Positions 55,069-64,000 of a stretch of 64,000 nucleotides of DNA are shown piece after piece. The stretch is taken from NCBI GenBank assembly GCA_016869975.1, contig VGCZ01000014.1:44711-108710 (forward strand). Reading direction: 5' to 3'. Position 1 is the first letter of the stretch; every line of letters begins with the position of its first letter. Source of the DNA: Alphaproteobacteria bacterium. Its GTDB lineage: Bacteria; Pseudomonadota; Alphaproteobacteria; Reyranellales; Reyranellaceae. Under the pieces are notes generated by a model. The model made no database searches. It saw only the letters and a list, made by a program, of their open reading frames with translations, and was not told where the DNA came from. Position numbers and translations under genes: made by a program.

Positions 55069-56811
55069 ATGGCCAATTATCCCTGGGTAAAGAGCTATCC
55101 GCAGGGCGTGTCCTGGGATCTCGACATACCCAAGCAGGCCTTGCACGAGGCTTTCGAGGAAGCCTGCGGCAAGTATGGTGACCGGCCGCTGACCGACTTC
55201 CTCGACAAGATCACGACCTTCAAGGAGTACAAGGAACTCTCCGACCGCGCCGCCGCCGGCTTCCAGAAGCTCGGCGTGAAGCCCGGCGTTCACGTCGGCC
55301 TCTACCTGCCCAACACGCCGCACTACATCATCGCCTTCTTCGGTGTGCTGAAGGCGGGTGGCCGGGTGGTGAACTACTCGCCGCTCGATGCCGCGCGCGA
55401 GCTCGAGTTCAAGATCGGCGACTCGGAGACCGACTTCCTGGTCACGCTCGACGTCAAGGCGCTCTACCCCAACATGGCCGGCATGCTGGGCAAGACGCGA
55501 CTGAAGAAGCTGATCGTCGGCTCGATCGCCGACTTCCTGCCCTGGCCGAAGAACTGGCTCTATCCGATCGCCAAGAAGGCCGACATCTCGAAGTGGCCGC
55601 GCGACGACAAGCACATGGCGTTCAAGGACCTGCTGGCCAACGACGGCAAGTACACCAGCCACAAGCTGGGCGACAATCTGTGGGACGAGGTCGCGCTGCT
55701 GCAATACACCGGCGGCACCACCGGCCTGCCCAAGGCGGCGATGCTGACGCATGGCTGCATCATGGCGGCGATGAGCCAGGGCCAGGCCTGGACCGTGCCC
55801 TACACCAAGCCCGGCACCGAGAAGATCGTCTGCGTGCTGCCGCTGTTCCACATCTACGCGCTCTCGGGAATCATGCTGGGCGCGGTGCGCAACGGCAACC
55901 AATTGATCCTCTATCCGCGGCCCGACGTCGACATGATCGTCAACGATCTGGGCAAGAAGAAGCCGACCTTCCTGCCCGGCGTGCCCACCCTCTACACCGC
56001 GATCAACAAGCATCCCAAGGCGAAGGAACTCGACCTCTCCTCGCTGAAGATCTGCATGTCGGGCGGCGCGCCGCTGCCGGTCGAGGTGCAGCAGAGCTTC
56101 GAGAAGCTCACCGGCGCCACCTTGATCGAAGGCTACGGCCTGACCGAGACCTCGCCGACCGGCGCGATCTGCCCGGTCGACAAGAGCGTGCGCCGCGTCG
56201 GCTCGTGCGGTGTCCCGATGCCAGGCACGATCATCGAGATCCGTTCGCTCGAGGACGGCACCAAGGTGCTGCCCGCCGGTAAGGACAATGTCGGAGAGGT
56301 CTGCATCATCGGCCCGCAGGTGATGAAGGGCTACTGGAAGAAGCAGGACGAGAGCGACAAGGTGCTGTTCAGCACGCCCACCAGCAACTGGAAGGGCCTG
56401 CGCACCGGCGACATGGGCTACATGGACGAGGACGGCTGGCTCTTCCTGGTCGACCGCTCGAAGGACCTGATCATCTCCTCCGGCTACAACGTCTATCCGC
56501 GCATGATCGAGGAGGCGACCTACGAGCATCCCGCGGTCGAGGAGTGCATCGTCATCGGCATCCCCGACGAGTATCGCGGCGAGGCGCCCAAGGTGTTCGT
56601 CAAGCTCAAGCCCGGCGCCAGCCTGAGCTTCGACGAGCTGAAGGCCCACCTCACCGGCAAGATCGGCAAGCACGAGTTCCCGGTCGCCTTCGAGGTGCGC
56701 AACGAACTGCCCAAGACCCCGGTCGGCAAGCTGTCGAAGAAGGAGCTGAAGGCCGAGGAAAAGGAGAAGTTCGAGGCCAAGAAAAAGGCCGCCGCGCCGG
56801 CCGCGGAGTAA
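55069..56811 (+). CDS. Long-chain fatty acid-CoA ligase (FadD-like)
   Basis: 580 residues, ANL superfamily. Phosphate loop QYTGGTTGLPKAAMLTHG near residue 215, A5 EGYGLTETSPTGAICP, A8 LRTGDMGYMDEDGWLFLVDRSKDLI and the C-terminal lysine in LPKTPVGKLSKKELKAEE. The extended, charged end (EEKEKFEAKKKAAAPA) is longer than the core. It activates fatty acids as CoA esters. GGAGGCGGGA precedes the ATG. Confidence 0.93.
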   Translation: MANYPWVKSYPQGVSWDLDIPKQALHEAFEEACGKYGDRPLTDFLDKITTFKEYKELSDRAAAGFQKLGVKPGVHVGLYLPNTPHYIIAFFGVLKAGGRVVNYSPLDAARELEFKIGDSETDFLVTLDVKALYPNMAGMLGKTRLKKLIVGSIADFLPWPKNWLYPIAKKADISKWPRDDKHMAFKDLLANDGKYTSHKLGDNLWDEVALLQYTGGTTGLPKAAMLTHGCIMAAMSQGQAWTVPYTKPGTEKIVCVLPLFHIYALSGIMLGAVRNGNQLILYPRPDVDMIVNDLGKKKPTFLPGVPTLYTAINKHPKAKELDLSSLKICMSGGAPLPVEVQQSFEKLTGATLIEGYGLTETSPTGAICPVDKSVRRVGSCGVPMPGTIIEIRSLEDGTKVLPAGKDNVGEVCIIGPQVMKGYWKKQDESDKVLFSTPTSNWKGLRTGDMGYMDEDGWLFLVDRSKDLIISSGYNVYPRMIEEATYEHPAVEECIVIGIPDEYRGEAPKVFVKLKPGASLSFDELKAHLTGKIGKHEFPVAFEVRNELPKTPVGKLSKKELKAEEKEKFEAKKKAAAPAAE

Positions 56812-56817
56812 CGGCTT

Positions 56818-56847
56818 CCACCTTTCACCGCCAGCGGCGGAGGGTGG
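56818..56847. terminator. Hairpin between convergent ligase and SulP genes
   Basis: CCACC (56818-56822) with GGTGG (56843-56847) and inner CCGCC / GGCGG around loop AGC. Little T-tract, so strength is uncertain; it could serve both strands. Confidence 0.5.
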
Positions 56848-56852
56848 AGAGT

Positions 56853-58550
56853 CTATCCGCCCGACTTCTCTGGCGCCGCCTTGAAGCGTACAAGAGGCGG
56901 GCGCACGCCGTGGGCGACGAGCGTGCGGCGCATCTCGCGCGTCGTGCCGGTGAGCACCACGCGGCCGGCGCGGCGGCGCGCCCTGGCGGCGATGCCGGCG
57001 ATAGTCGTCGCCGCCGTCGAGTCGACGAACGGTACGCCCGCGAGATCGAGCACCAACGTGCGGTGATGATCGCCGATGCGGTCGAGCACGGCGTCGACGG
57101 CGGCGGCCGAGCCGAAGAAGAACGCCCCTGAGATGCGATAGACGACGGTGTCGCGATCGGTGGCGTGCGACGCGGCGGGATCGTAGGGGTCTCGGCCGGA
57201 GTCGTCGGCGCGGTCGTCGGCCACCAGCCCTCGGCCGCCTTGCACCTGGATCGCCTGCGACATGCGGTCGAGGAACAGCAGCAGGCCGATGGTGAAGCCG
57301 ACGACGATGCCCTCGGTGAGATCGCGCAGCACCGTCAGCAGGAAGGTCGCTGCGACGACGACGGCGTCGCCCCACGACGTGCGCAGCAGCGCCGCAAGCG
57401 CATGCCGCTCGACCATGCCCCAGGCCACCACCGCCAGCACGCCGGCCAGCGCGGCGAGCGGGATGTGGCGCGCCAGCGGGGCGGCGACCAGCAGGAAGAG
57501 CATGAGGAACAGCGCGTGCAGCATGCCGGCGACCGGCCCGCGCGCGCCGGCGCGCACATTGGTCGCCGTGCGCGCGATGGTGCCGGTGGCGCAGATGCCG
57601 CCGAACAGCGCCGAGCCGATATTCGCCGCGCCCTGCGCCACCAGCTCGCAGTTCGAGCGATGCCGTCGGCCCGTCATGCCGTCGGCGACCACGGCCGAGA
57701 GCAGCGACTCGATGGCGCCCAGCAGCGCGAAGCCCATCGCATCGGGCAGCACCGCCTCGACCTTCGCCCAGGTGATCTCGGGCAATGATGGTGCCGGCAG
57801 GCTGCGCGGCATGTCGCCGAAGCGCGCGCCGATGGTCTCGACCGGCAGCTCGAGAAGCGCGGCCGCGACCGACGCGAGCGCGATGGCGAGGAGCATCCCG
57901 GGCCAACCCGGCCGCAGGCGCCGCAGACCCGCGATCACGACGATGGTGCCCAGCGCCAGGCCCGCGGCCGGGACGTTGAGCGTGGGCAGCGCGTCCTTCA
58001 GCACGTCGAGCTTGGCGAGAAACGGTCCGGGCTCGGGACCCGCGAGCGTCAGCCCAAGCAGGTCCTTGAGCTGGCTGGCGAAGATGATCACCGCGATGCC
58101 GGCGGTGAAGCCGACCGTCACGGGATACGGGATGTACTTGATGAAGGTTCCCAGCCGCAGCAGACCGATCGCCAGCAGCATCACGCCGGACAGAAGCGTG
58201 GCGAGGATCAAGCCCTCGATGCCGTGGCGCGCCACGCAGGCGGCGACCAGCACGATGAAGGCGCCCGCCGGTCCGCCGATCTGGAAGCGGCTGCCGCCCA
58301 GCGCCGAGATCAGGAAGCCGCCGACGATCGCCGTGTAGAGCCCGCGCTCCGGCGTCGTGCCCGAGGCGATGGCGATGGCCATCGACAGCGGCAGCGCGAC
58401 GATGGCGACAGTCAGCCCGGCGAGCGCGTCCGCGCGCAACGCGTCGAGGCTGTAGCCCTCGCGCATGACGGTCACGAGCTTGGGCGTGAACAGCTCGACG
58501 AAGGACGGCCCCCCGCCCTTCGCGCCCCCACTGCCCATCGCGATCGCCAT
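56853..58550 (-). CDS. SulP family anion transporter with STAS domain
   Basis: 565 residues from the ATG at 58550 with an AAAGG ribosome site. Signatures ALAGLTVAIVALPLSMAIAI, GGPAGAFIVLVAACVARHG, YIPYPVTVGFTAGIAVIIFA and ADGMTGRRHRSNCELVAQG; about 10-14 membrane helices, then a STAS domain (about 450-560) with VVYRISGAFFFGSAAAVDAV and LVLDLAGVPFVDSTAATTI. SulP carriers move sulfate, bicarbonate or dicarboxylates. Substrate cannot be told. Confidence 0.93.
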   Translation of the reverse strand: MAIAMGSGGAKGGGPSFVELFTPKLVTVMREGYSLDALRADALAGLTVAIVALPLSMAIAIASGTTPERGLYTAIVGGFLISALGGSRFQIGGPAGAFIVLVAACVARHGIEGLILATLLSGVMLLAIGLLRLGTFIKYIPYPVTVGFTAGIAVIIFASQLKDLLGLTLAGPEPGPFLAKLDVLKDALPTLNVPAAGLALGTIVVIAGLRRLRPGWPGMLLAIALASVAAALLELPVETIGARFGDMPRSLPAPSLPEITWAKVEAVLPDAMGFALLGAIESLLSAVVADGMTGRRHRSNCELVAQGAANIGSALFGGICATGTIARTATNVRAGARGPVAGMLHALFLMLFLLVAAPLARHIPLAALAGVLAVVAWGMVERHALAALLRTSWGDAVVVAATFLLTVLRDLTEGIVVGFTIGLLLFLDRMSQAIQVQGGRGLVADDRADDSGRDPYDPAASHATDRDTVVYRISGAFFFGSAAAVDAVLDRIGDHHRTLVLDLAGVPFVDSTAATTIAGIAARARRRAGRVVLTGTTREMRRTLVAHGVRPPLVRFKAAPEKSGG

Positions 58551-58698
58551 GGCGGCCGCCTTTCGACTCGTCTGGAATATCGACAATAGAACAAACTTTT
58601 CTTGTGAATATAGGACCTGTTGTCGCGAGACTCATTTTTTCGACCCGCGACGACGCTAAGCTACAGTGTGCGCTGTCCCAGCGCCCGAGGAGCCTGCC

Positions 58699-60093
<1,395 letters not shown>

Positions 60094-60102
60094 AGCGCGC
60101 GC

Positions 60103-60864
60103 ATGGACATCCGCATCGAGGGCGTGACGCATCGCTATGACGGGCTGCTCGTCCTCGACGGCATCGAGCTTGCGATCGGCGAGGGCGAGACCGTAGCGCT
60201 GGTCGGGCCGTCGGGCTGCGGCAAGTCCACCCTGCTGGGCATCGTCGGCGGGCTGCTGAAGCCGAGCGCCGGCCGCGTCGTGACCGCGGGCGCGCCGCGC
60301 CAGGACTCGCTCAATCCCTTCACCTACGTCTTCCAGGATTTCGCGCTGCTGCCCTGGCGCACGGTGCAGGCCAATGTCGCGCTGGCGCTCGAGCATCATC
60401 CGCTTTCAGCGCGGCAGCGGCAGGAGCGCGTCGAAGAGGCGCTGGCGCTCACCGGGCTCGGCGATTTCGCACAAGCCTTGCCCAAGCAGCTGAGCGGCGG
60501 CATGCGCCAGCGCGTCGGCATCGCCCGCGCGCTGGTTGTGCGGCCGGCGGTGCTGCTGCTCGACGAGCCGCTCTCGGCGCTCGACGCACAGACCCGCGAG
60601 ATCCTGATGGAGGATCTGCTGTCGATCTGGGCGCGCGAGCGCGGCACGCGGCTCTACGTCACGCACAATCTCGACGAGGCGGCGCGGCTGGCCGACCGCG
60701 TCGTCGTGCTGTCGCGTCGGCCCGGTCGCATCCGCGAGATCGTCGCCATCGACACGCCGGTCGCCACGCGCGGCGCGGCGGTCATCGCCGGGATGCGCGA
60801 GCGGCTGTGGCGGCTGATCCGCGAGGAGGCGCGCGAAGCCGAACGCGAGGTGCAGCATGGCTGA
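60103..60864 (+). CDS. ABC transporter ATP-binding protein (SsuB/TauB/NrtD type)
   Basis: 253 residues. Walker A GPSGCGKSTLLG, Q-loop VFQDFALLPWRTV, signature LSGGMRQRVGIARAL and Walker B VLLLDEPLSALDAQTRE, typical of nitrate/sulfonate/taurine importers. It overlaps the permease by 8 bases. No binding protein gene is adjacent. Confidence 0.93.
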   Translation: MDIRIEGVTHRYDGLLVLDGIELAIGEGETVALVGPSGCGKSTLLGIVGGLLKPSAGRVVTAGAPRQDSLNPFTYVFQDFALLPWRTVQANVALALEHHPLSARQRQERVEEALALTGLGDFAQALPKQLSGGMRQRVGIARALVVRPAVLLLDEPLSALDAQTREILMEDLLSIWARERGTRLYVTHNLDEAARLADRVVVLSRRPGRIREIVAIDTPVATRGAAVIAGMRERLWRLIREEAREAEREVQHG

Positions 60865-61639
60865 GGGCGTGCCCTTCCGCGGCGGCGGATACGAAGCGCG
60901 CCCGCGTCGCTGGGTGCCGTGGCTTGTCTTCGCCGCGCTGCTGCTGCTGTGGCACGTCGCCTCGAGCCGCGGCTGGATCTCGGCCAACTCGCTGCCCAGC
61001 CCGACATCGGTGGTCCTCGCCTTCGGCGAGATGATCGAGCGCGGCACCTTGCAGAAGCACCTCTGGGAATCGGCGCGCCGCATCGGCCTGGGCTGGGCGC
61101 TGGGCACCCTGGCCGGGCTGGCGATCGGCCTGTCGATGGGCATCTTCTCGCTGGCGCGCGCCGGCCTGCTGCCGCTGGTCTCCGCGCTGTTCCCGATTCC
61201 CAAGATCGCGCTCCTGCCGCTGTTCATCCTGTGGTTCGGCATCGGCGAGGCCTCGAAGGTCGCGACGATCGCCTTCGGTGTGTTCTTCCCCACGGTGATC
61301 GCCGCCTACGCCGCCTGCGATCAGGTGCCGCGCAACCTGATCCGCATGGCGCAGAGCTTCGGCCTGCCGGCGCGCCACATCGTCTGGAAGGTCGTGGTGC
61401 CCGGCGCCATGCCCGGCATCCTGGCGGGCTTCCGCATCACCGCCTCGATCGCGCTGATCCTGGTCGTCGCCGCCGAGATGATCGGCGCCGAGTACGGCGT
61501 CGGTGCCTTCATCCTCGCCACCGGCAATCTGATGCAGACCGACCACCTGGTGGCCGGCGTGGCGATCCTCTCGACCTTCGGCCTGCTGGTGAACTGGCTG
61601 CTCAGCGCGATCGAGAAAAGCGTGCTGCGCTGGCGATGA
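60857..61639 (+). CDS. ABC transporter permease (SsuC/TauC type)
   Basis: 260 residues with six predicted membrane helices. The EAA region AACDQVPRNLIRMAQSFGLP and PGAMPGILAGFRITASIALI are typical of SsuC. It pairs with the ATPase at 60103. The periplasmic receptor expected for this family is missing from the window. It overlaps the convergent small membrane gene by 38 bases at the 3' end. Confidence 0.92.
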   Translation: MAEGVPFRGGGYEARPRRWVPWLVFAALLLLWHVASSRGWISANSLPSPTSVVLAFGEMIERGTLQKHLWESARRIGLGWALGTLAGLAIGLSMGIFSLARAGLLPLVSALFPIPKIALLPLFILWFGIGEASKVATIAFGVFFPTVIAAYAACDQVPRNLIRMAQSFGLPARHIVWKVVVPGAMPGILAGFRITASIALILVVAAEMIGAEYGVGAFILATGNLMQTDHLVAGVAILSTFGLLVNWLLSAIEKSVLRWR

Positions 61640-61931
61640 GCGCGCGGGTGCCCAGCAGCATGCCGCGCACGAGCAGGCCGCTCACCAGAAAGAACAGCGG
61701 CAGGCCGAACAGCTCGTAAGCGACCTCGCCCCAGTTCAGGACCGGCGAGGCGACGCACCAACTCGCCGACAGACCGCCCAGCGAGCAGCCAAGGCCCGTC
61801 GTCCAGATGCCCATGAAAGCCCAGACGCCGCTCATCAGCACCCACAGCCGGAACAGCCGGCGCCACAGGATCGCGCTGTCGTCACGCGATGTGTCGGAAT
61901 GCATGCGCAGGGTCATGTCACCGTCTTGCAT
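61602..61931 (-). CDS. Small membrane protein, hypothetical
   Basis: About 109 residues if started at 61931 (61916 is an alternative); no strong ribosome site, so the start is uncertain. Two hydrophobic helices (ILWRRLFRLWVLMSGVWAFM and LFGLPLFFLVSGLLVRGMLL) flank a short loop with three cysteine/tryptophan residues (LGCSLGGLSASWCVASP). No family recognised. Converges on the permease gene with a 38-base overlap. Confidence 0.5.
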   Translation of the reverse strand: MQDGDMTLRMHSDTSRDDSAILWRRLFRLWVLMSGVWAFMGIWTTGLGCSLGGLSASWCVASPVLNWGEVAYELFGLPLFFLVSGLLVRGMLLGTRALIASAARFSRSR

Positions 61932-61965
61932 CACCGGATCCGGACGCACAACGGGCAGAGCCCCA

Positions 61966-62007
61966 AATGTTGTGGAAACTGGCGTTACAGTCATCTGAAT
62001 GTTGTGG
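61966..62007. repeat. Direct repeat AATGTTGTGG, two copies
   Basis: Copies at 61966-61975 and 61998-62007, 32 bases apart, in the ~200-base gap before the FAD oxidoreductase. It could be a binding site; function unknown. Confidence 0.4.
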
Positions 62008-62135
62008 GCAAGTGCATGCCGTCGTTCATCGAGCCGCAAGGGCGCTCGACAAGCCGGCGGATGCCGCGATCCGGATGGAGAGGAATATTGCAGGGCATTG
62101 GCGACTTGATCTTAGCCGGCGGGTAAACTGAGGCA

Positions 62136-63437
62136 ATGGCCAACCTCGATCTCGCCACCACCATCGTCACGCGCGGCGCCTCGCCCGTGCCCGTCGTCGT
62201 CGAAGCCGATCTGGCGGTGCTGGGCGCCGGCGTCGCCGGCATCTCCGCCGCCGTCGAAGCAGCCCGGCTCGGCCGGCGCGTCGCGCTGATCGACGGCGCG
62301 CCGACGTTGGGCGGCCAATCCGTAGCGGCGACGATCGGTTCGTTTTGCGGCTTCTACTCCAACGGCCCGACGCCATACCCCACGGTGCATGGCATCGCGC
62401 AGGAGATCATCCGCGACCTCGACGCGCTGGGCGCGCTCAAGCCGATGCACGGCCGGCGCAACACCATCGTCGTGCCCTACGACGAGGTGGCGCTGGGGCG
62501 CTGGATCGAACGCAAGGTGGCCTCGCTGCCGACGATCGCGCCGATCACCGGGGCGCTGTTGCAGGACGTCACGCGCGACGGCGGCCGGCTGCGTTCGGCA
62601 CGCTTCGCGACGCGCTACGGCATGGTCGAAGTGCGCGCGTCGGGTTGGATCGACGCGTCGGGCGACGCGGCCTTGGCCTGGGCGGCGGGTTTCGCCTGCC
62701 GCGAGCCCAACACGCCGGTCTGGGGCACCAACATGATGGTGCTGGAAGGCGTCGATTGCGCGGCGCTCGCCGCCATCGACCGCGCCGAGCTGAAGGCGCG
62801 CCTGATCGCGAAGTCGGCGCCCTATGGCCTGCGGCGGCACGACGGCTTCCTGTTCGCCACCTTCGGCGAGGACCGCGCGCTGGTGAACATGACGCACATC
62901 GCCACGCCGCTCGATCCGCTGGGCGCCGCGCGCATGACCTTGGACGGCCGCGACCAGGCCGATCGCCTGCTGCGTTTCCTGAAGGACGAGTATGCCGCCG
63001 CCTTCGCGCACGCCCAGGTGCGCGTCTACGGTCAACCCGGCATCCGCATGACCCGCTGGATCAAGGGCCGCCATCACCTGACCGTCGAGGAAGTGCGGAC
63101 CGGCACGCGCCACGACGACGCCATCGCCCGCTGCTCCTGGCCGATCGAGCTGCACAACAGGCCGGACGACGTCCATTGGGAGGAGTTCGGCGATGATCAC
63201 ATGCATTGGGTGCCGCTGGGCTCGCTGGTGCCGGAGGGCGCCGACAATCTGCTGGCGGCCGGCCGCTGCATCGACGGCGATCCGGCGGCGCTCTCCTCGG
63301 TGCGCGTGATGGGCCCGTGCATCGCCACCGGCGCGGCGGCGGCGCATGCGCTGGACCTCGCCGGCTCAGGCTCGGTGAGTCAGATCGACATCAAGGCGCT
63401 GCAAGCGCGCCTGCACGACAATCTCGATCGGCGCTAG
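62136..63437 (+). CDS. FAD-dependent oxidoreductase
   Basis: 433 residues. The N-terminal Rossmann motif GAGVAG (30-35) in DLAVLGAGVAGISAAVEAA, GGQSVAATIGSFCGF and the C-terminal NLLAAGRCIDGDPAALSS loop place it with the FAD_oxidored/thiazole-type family. It oxidises an unknown substrate. Follows the ABC pair and the small membrane gene. GAGGCA precedes the ATG. Confidence 0.88.
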   Translation: MANLDLATTIVTRGASPVPVVVEADLAVLGAGVAGISAAVEAARLGRRVALIDGAPTLGGQSVAATIGSFCGFYSNGPTPYPTVHGIAQEIIRDLDALGALKPMHGRRNTIVVPYDEVALGRWIERKVASLPTIAPITGALLQDVTRDGGRLRSARFATRYGMVEVRASGWIDASGDAALAWAAGFACREPNTPVWGTNMMVLEGVDCAALAAIDRAELKARLIAKSAPYGLRRHDGFLFATFGEDRALVNMTHIATPLDPLGAARMTLDGRDQADRLLRFLKDEYAAAFAHAQVRVYGQPGIRMTRWIKGRHHLTVEEVRTGTRHDDAIARCSWPIELHNRPDDVHWEEFGDDHMHWVPLGSLVPEGADNLLAAGRCIDGDPAALSSVRVMGPCIATGAAAAHALDLAGSGSVSQIDIKALQARLHDNLDRR

Positions 63438-63512
63438 ACGCCGAGCCGCGCCGCCGTCGCATCCGGCGTTGGATCCACCTTCTCCCTCCGAGGGACGATC
63501 GGAGTCACGCGC

Positions 63513-64000
63513 TCAAGTCCCCGGCGGCGCCGCGGCCAGGCGGCGGGCGCGATTGGCCTCGGCGAAGGCCGCCGCCGCGGCCAAGCCCAGCGGCGCGCCG
63601 AGATCGGGCGACGGGCGGCAGGCCAGGCTGATCGCCGGCAGCACGTCGGACGCCAGGTCGTAGCCCTCGCCGATCCAGTGGTCGATCCATTGCTCTGTGT
63701 CGCCCGGTGGCCCGTTGGGCAGCATTCGCCGCAGCGCGCGGCCCACCACCTGGCGCCACTTGGCCACCACCGCCGACACGGCGGGCGGCGGCTCCGATGG
63801 TGGCGCTTCAGGGGCGGCGGCGGGTAGCGCCGCCTGGACCGGTTCGGGCACCGGGTCCGGCCGCGACGGATCACCGGGATAGCGCCGCCGCGCGCGCTTG
63901 CCGACGCGCTGGATCTGCCGCCAGTCGACGACCTCGAGATACTCGGCCTCGTCGACCCCATAGATCCGCACCAGCCCGCGCGTCACCAGCTCGTCGATCA
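63513..64000 (-). CDS. Hypothetical protein with phage-replication-like N-terminal segment, cut by window edge
   Basis: Frame runs off the right edge, so the 5' end is missing. The first visible segment, IDELVTRGLVRIYGVDEAEY then LEVVDWRQIQRVGKRARRRY, resembles the N-terminal winged-helix-like domain of phage replication initiators and related proteins. A proline-rich linker (PAAAPEAPPSEPPPAVSAV) joins a C-terminal domain of unclear fold. It could be a prophage gene or a chromosomal relative. Confidence 0.5.
   Translation of the reverse strand, partial: IDELVTRGLVRIYGVDEAEYLEVVDWRQIQRVGKRARRRYPGDPSRPDPVPEPVQAALPAAAPEAPPSEPPPAVSAVVAKWRQVVGRALRRMLPNGPPGDTEQWIDHWIGEGYDLASDVLPAISLACRPSPDLGAPLGLAAAAAFAEANRARRLAAAPPGT

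Overview
The window is a GC-rich (estimated by eye at 65-70%), densely coded chromosomal segment with about 63 protein genes. I saw no rRNA, tRNA, CRISPR array, transposase or integrase. The mix of solute-binding receptors (three Bug/TctC, three TRAP DctP, LivK, FbpA-like), short-chain dehydrogenases, ~600-residue acyl-CoA dehydrogenases and TauD/PhyH/CmcJ-type oxygenases fits a metabolically versatile, probably soil or water alphaproteobacterium (Rhodospirillales/Hyphomicrobiales/Reyranella-like). That placement is inference from gene content and style; no phylogenetic marker is present.

Layout. 1-780: end of a LivK-type binding protein, then a terminator. 888-3229: three tandem SDR dehydrogenases. 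3295-3933: a ClpP-like serine peptidase with an 11-aspartate N-terminal run. 3934-4513: AT-rich gap with a 41-residue membrane mini-protein. 4514-9331 (minus): an operon-like run GNAT / GlcG-like / Bug receptor / acyl-CoA dehydrogenase / SDR. 9388-17543 (plus): M20 amidohydrolase, acyl-CoA ligase, Bug receptor, metallo-hydrolase, then fadJ-fadA. 18069-23559 (plus): PhyH oxygenase, GNAT, Bug receptor, GST, HSDL2-like SDR, alpha/beta hydrolase, FMN reductase. 23560-25524 (minus): PaaG-like crotonase and a luciferase-like monooxygenase. 25609-30055 (plus): MgtC/DUF4010 membrane protein, transglutaminase-like protein, large alpha/beta hydrolase. 30330-32594 (minus): MerR regulator and acyl-CoA dehydrogenase with a repeated palindromic operator. 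32705-39793 (plus): two small proteins, an FbpABC-type transporter, a GMC oxidoreductase and a coupled small membrane protein. 39832-44961: LysR/NmrA divergent pair, a cytosolic hypothetical and a lipoprotein in close divergence, a PLP dehydratase, a CmcJ-like oxygenase. 44996-49732: TRAP transporter plus TauD dioxygenase with a divergent TetR. 49921-54865: DUF2272 lipoprotein and a TRAP system whose single DctQM pair is flanked by two paralogous DctP receptors. 55069-63437: acyl-CoA ligase, SulP transporter, class III aminotransferase, an SsuBC-like ABC pair without a receptor, a small membrane protein and an FAD oxidoreductase. The right edge carries a partial gene with a phage-replication-like N-terminal segment.

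How it works together. The dominant theme is uptake of small organic acids (Bug, TRAP, Liv, SsuBC) followed by CoA activation (two ligases), beta-oxidation (two acyl-CoA dehydrogenases, fadJ, fadA, a crotonase), SDR oxidation/reduction and Fe(II)/2-oxoglutarate oxygenation. A hairpin repeat family (three copies, one with a deleted arm) and a second CTTCTCCC-type hairpin family sit between genes. I did not find a convincing wholly new system; the most checkable oddities are the two-receptor TRAP locus, the competing hairpins over the PhyH ribosome-binding site, the MerR tandem operator, an 18-bp TetR-type palindrome, and active-site substitutions in the crotonase and one alpha/beta hydrolase.
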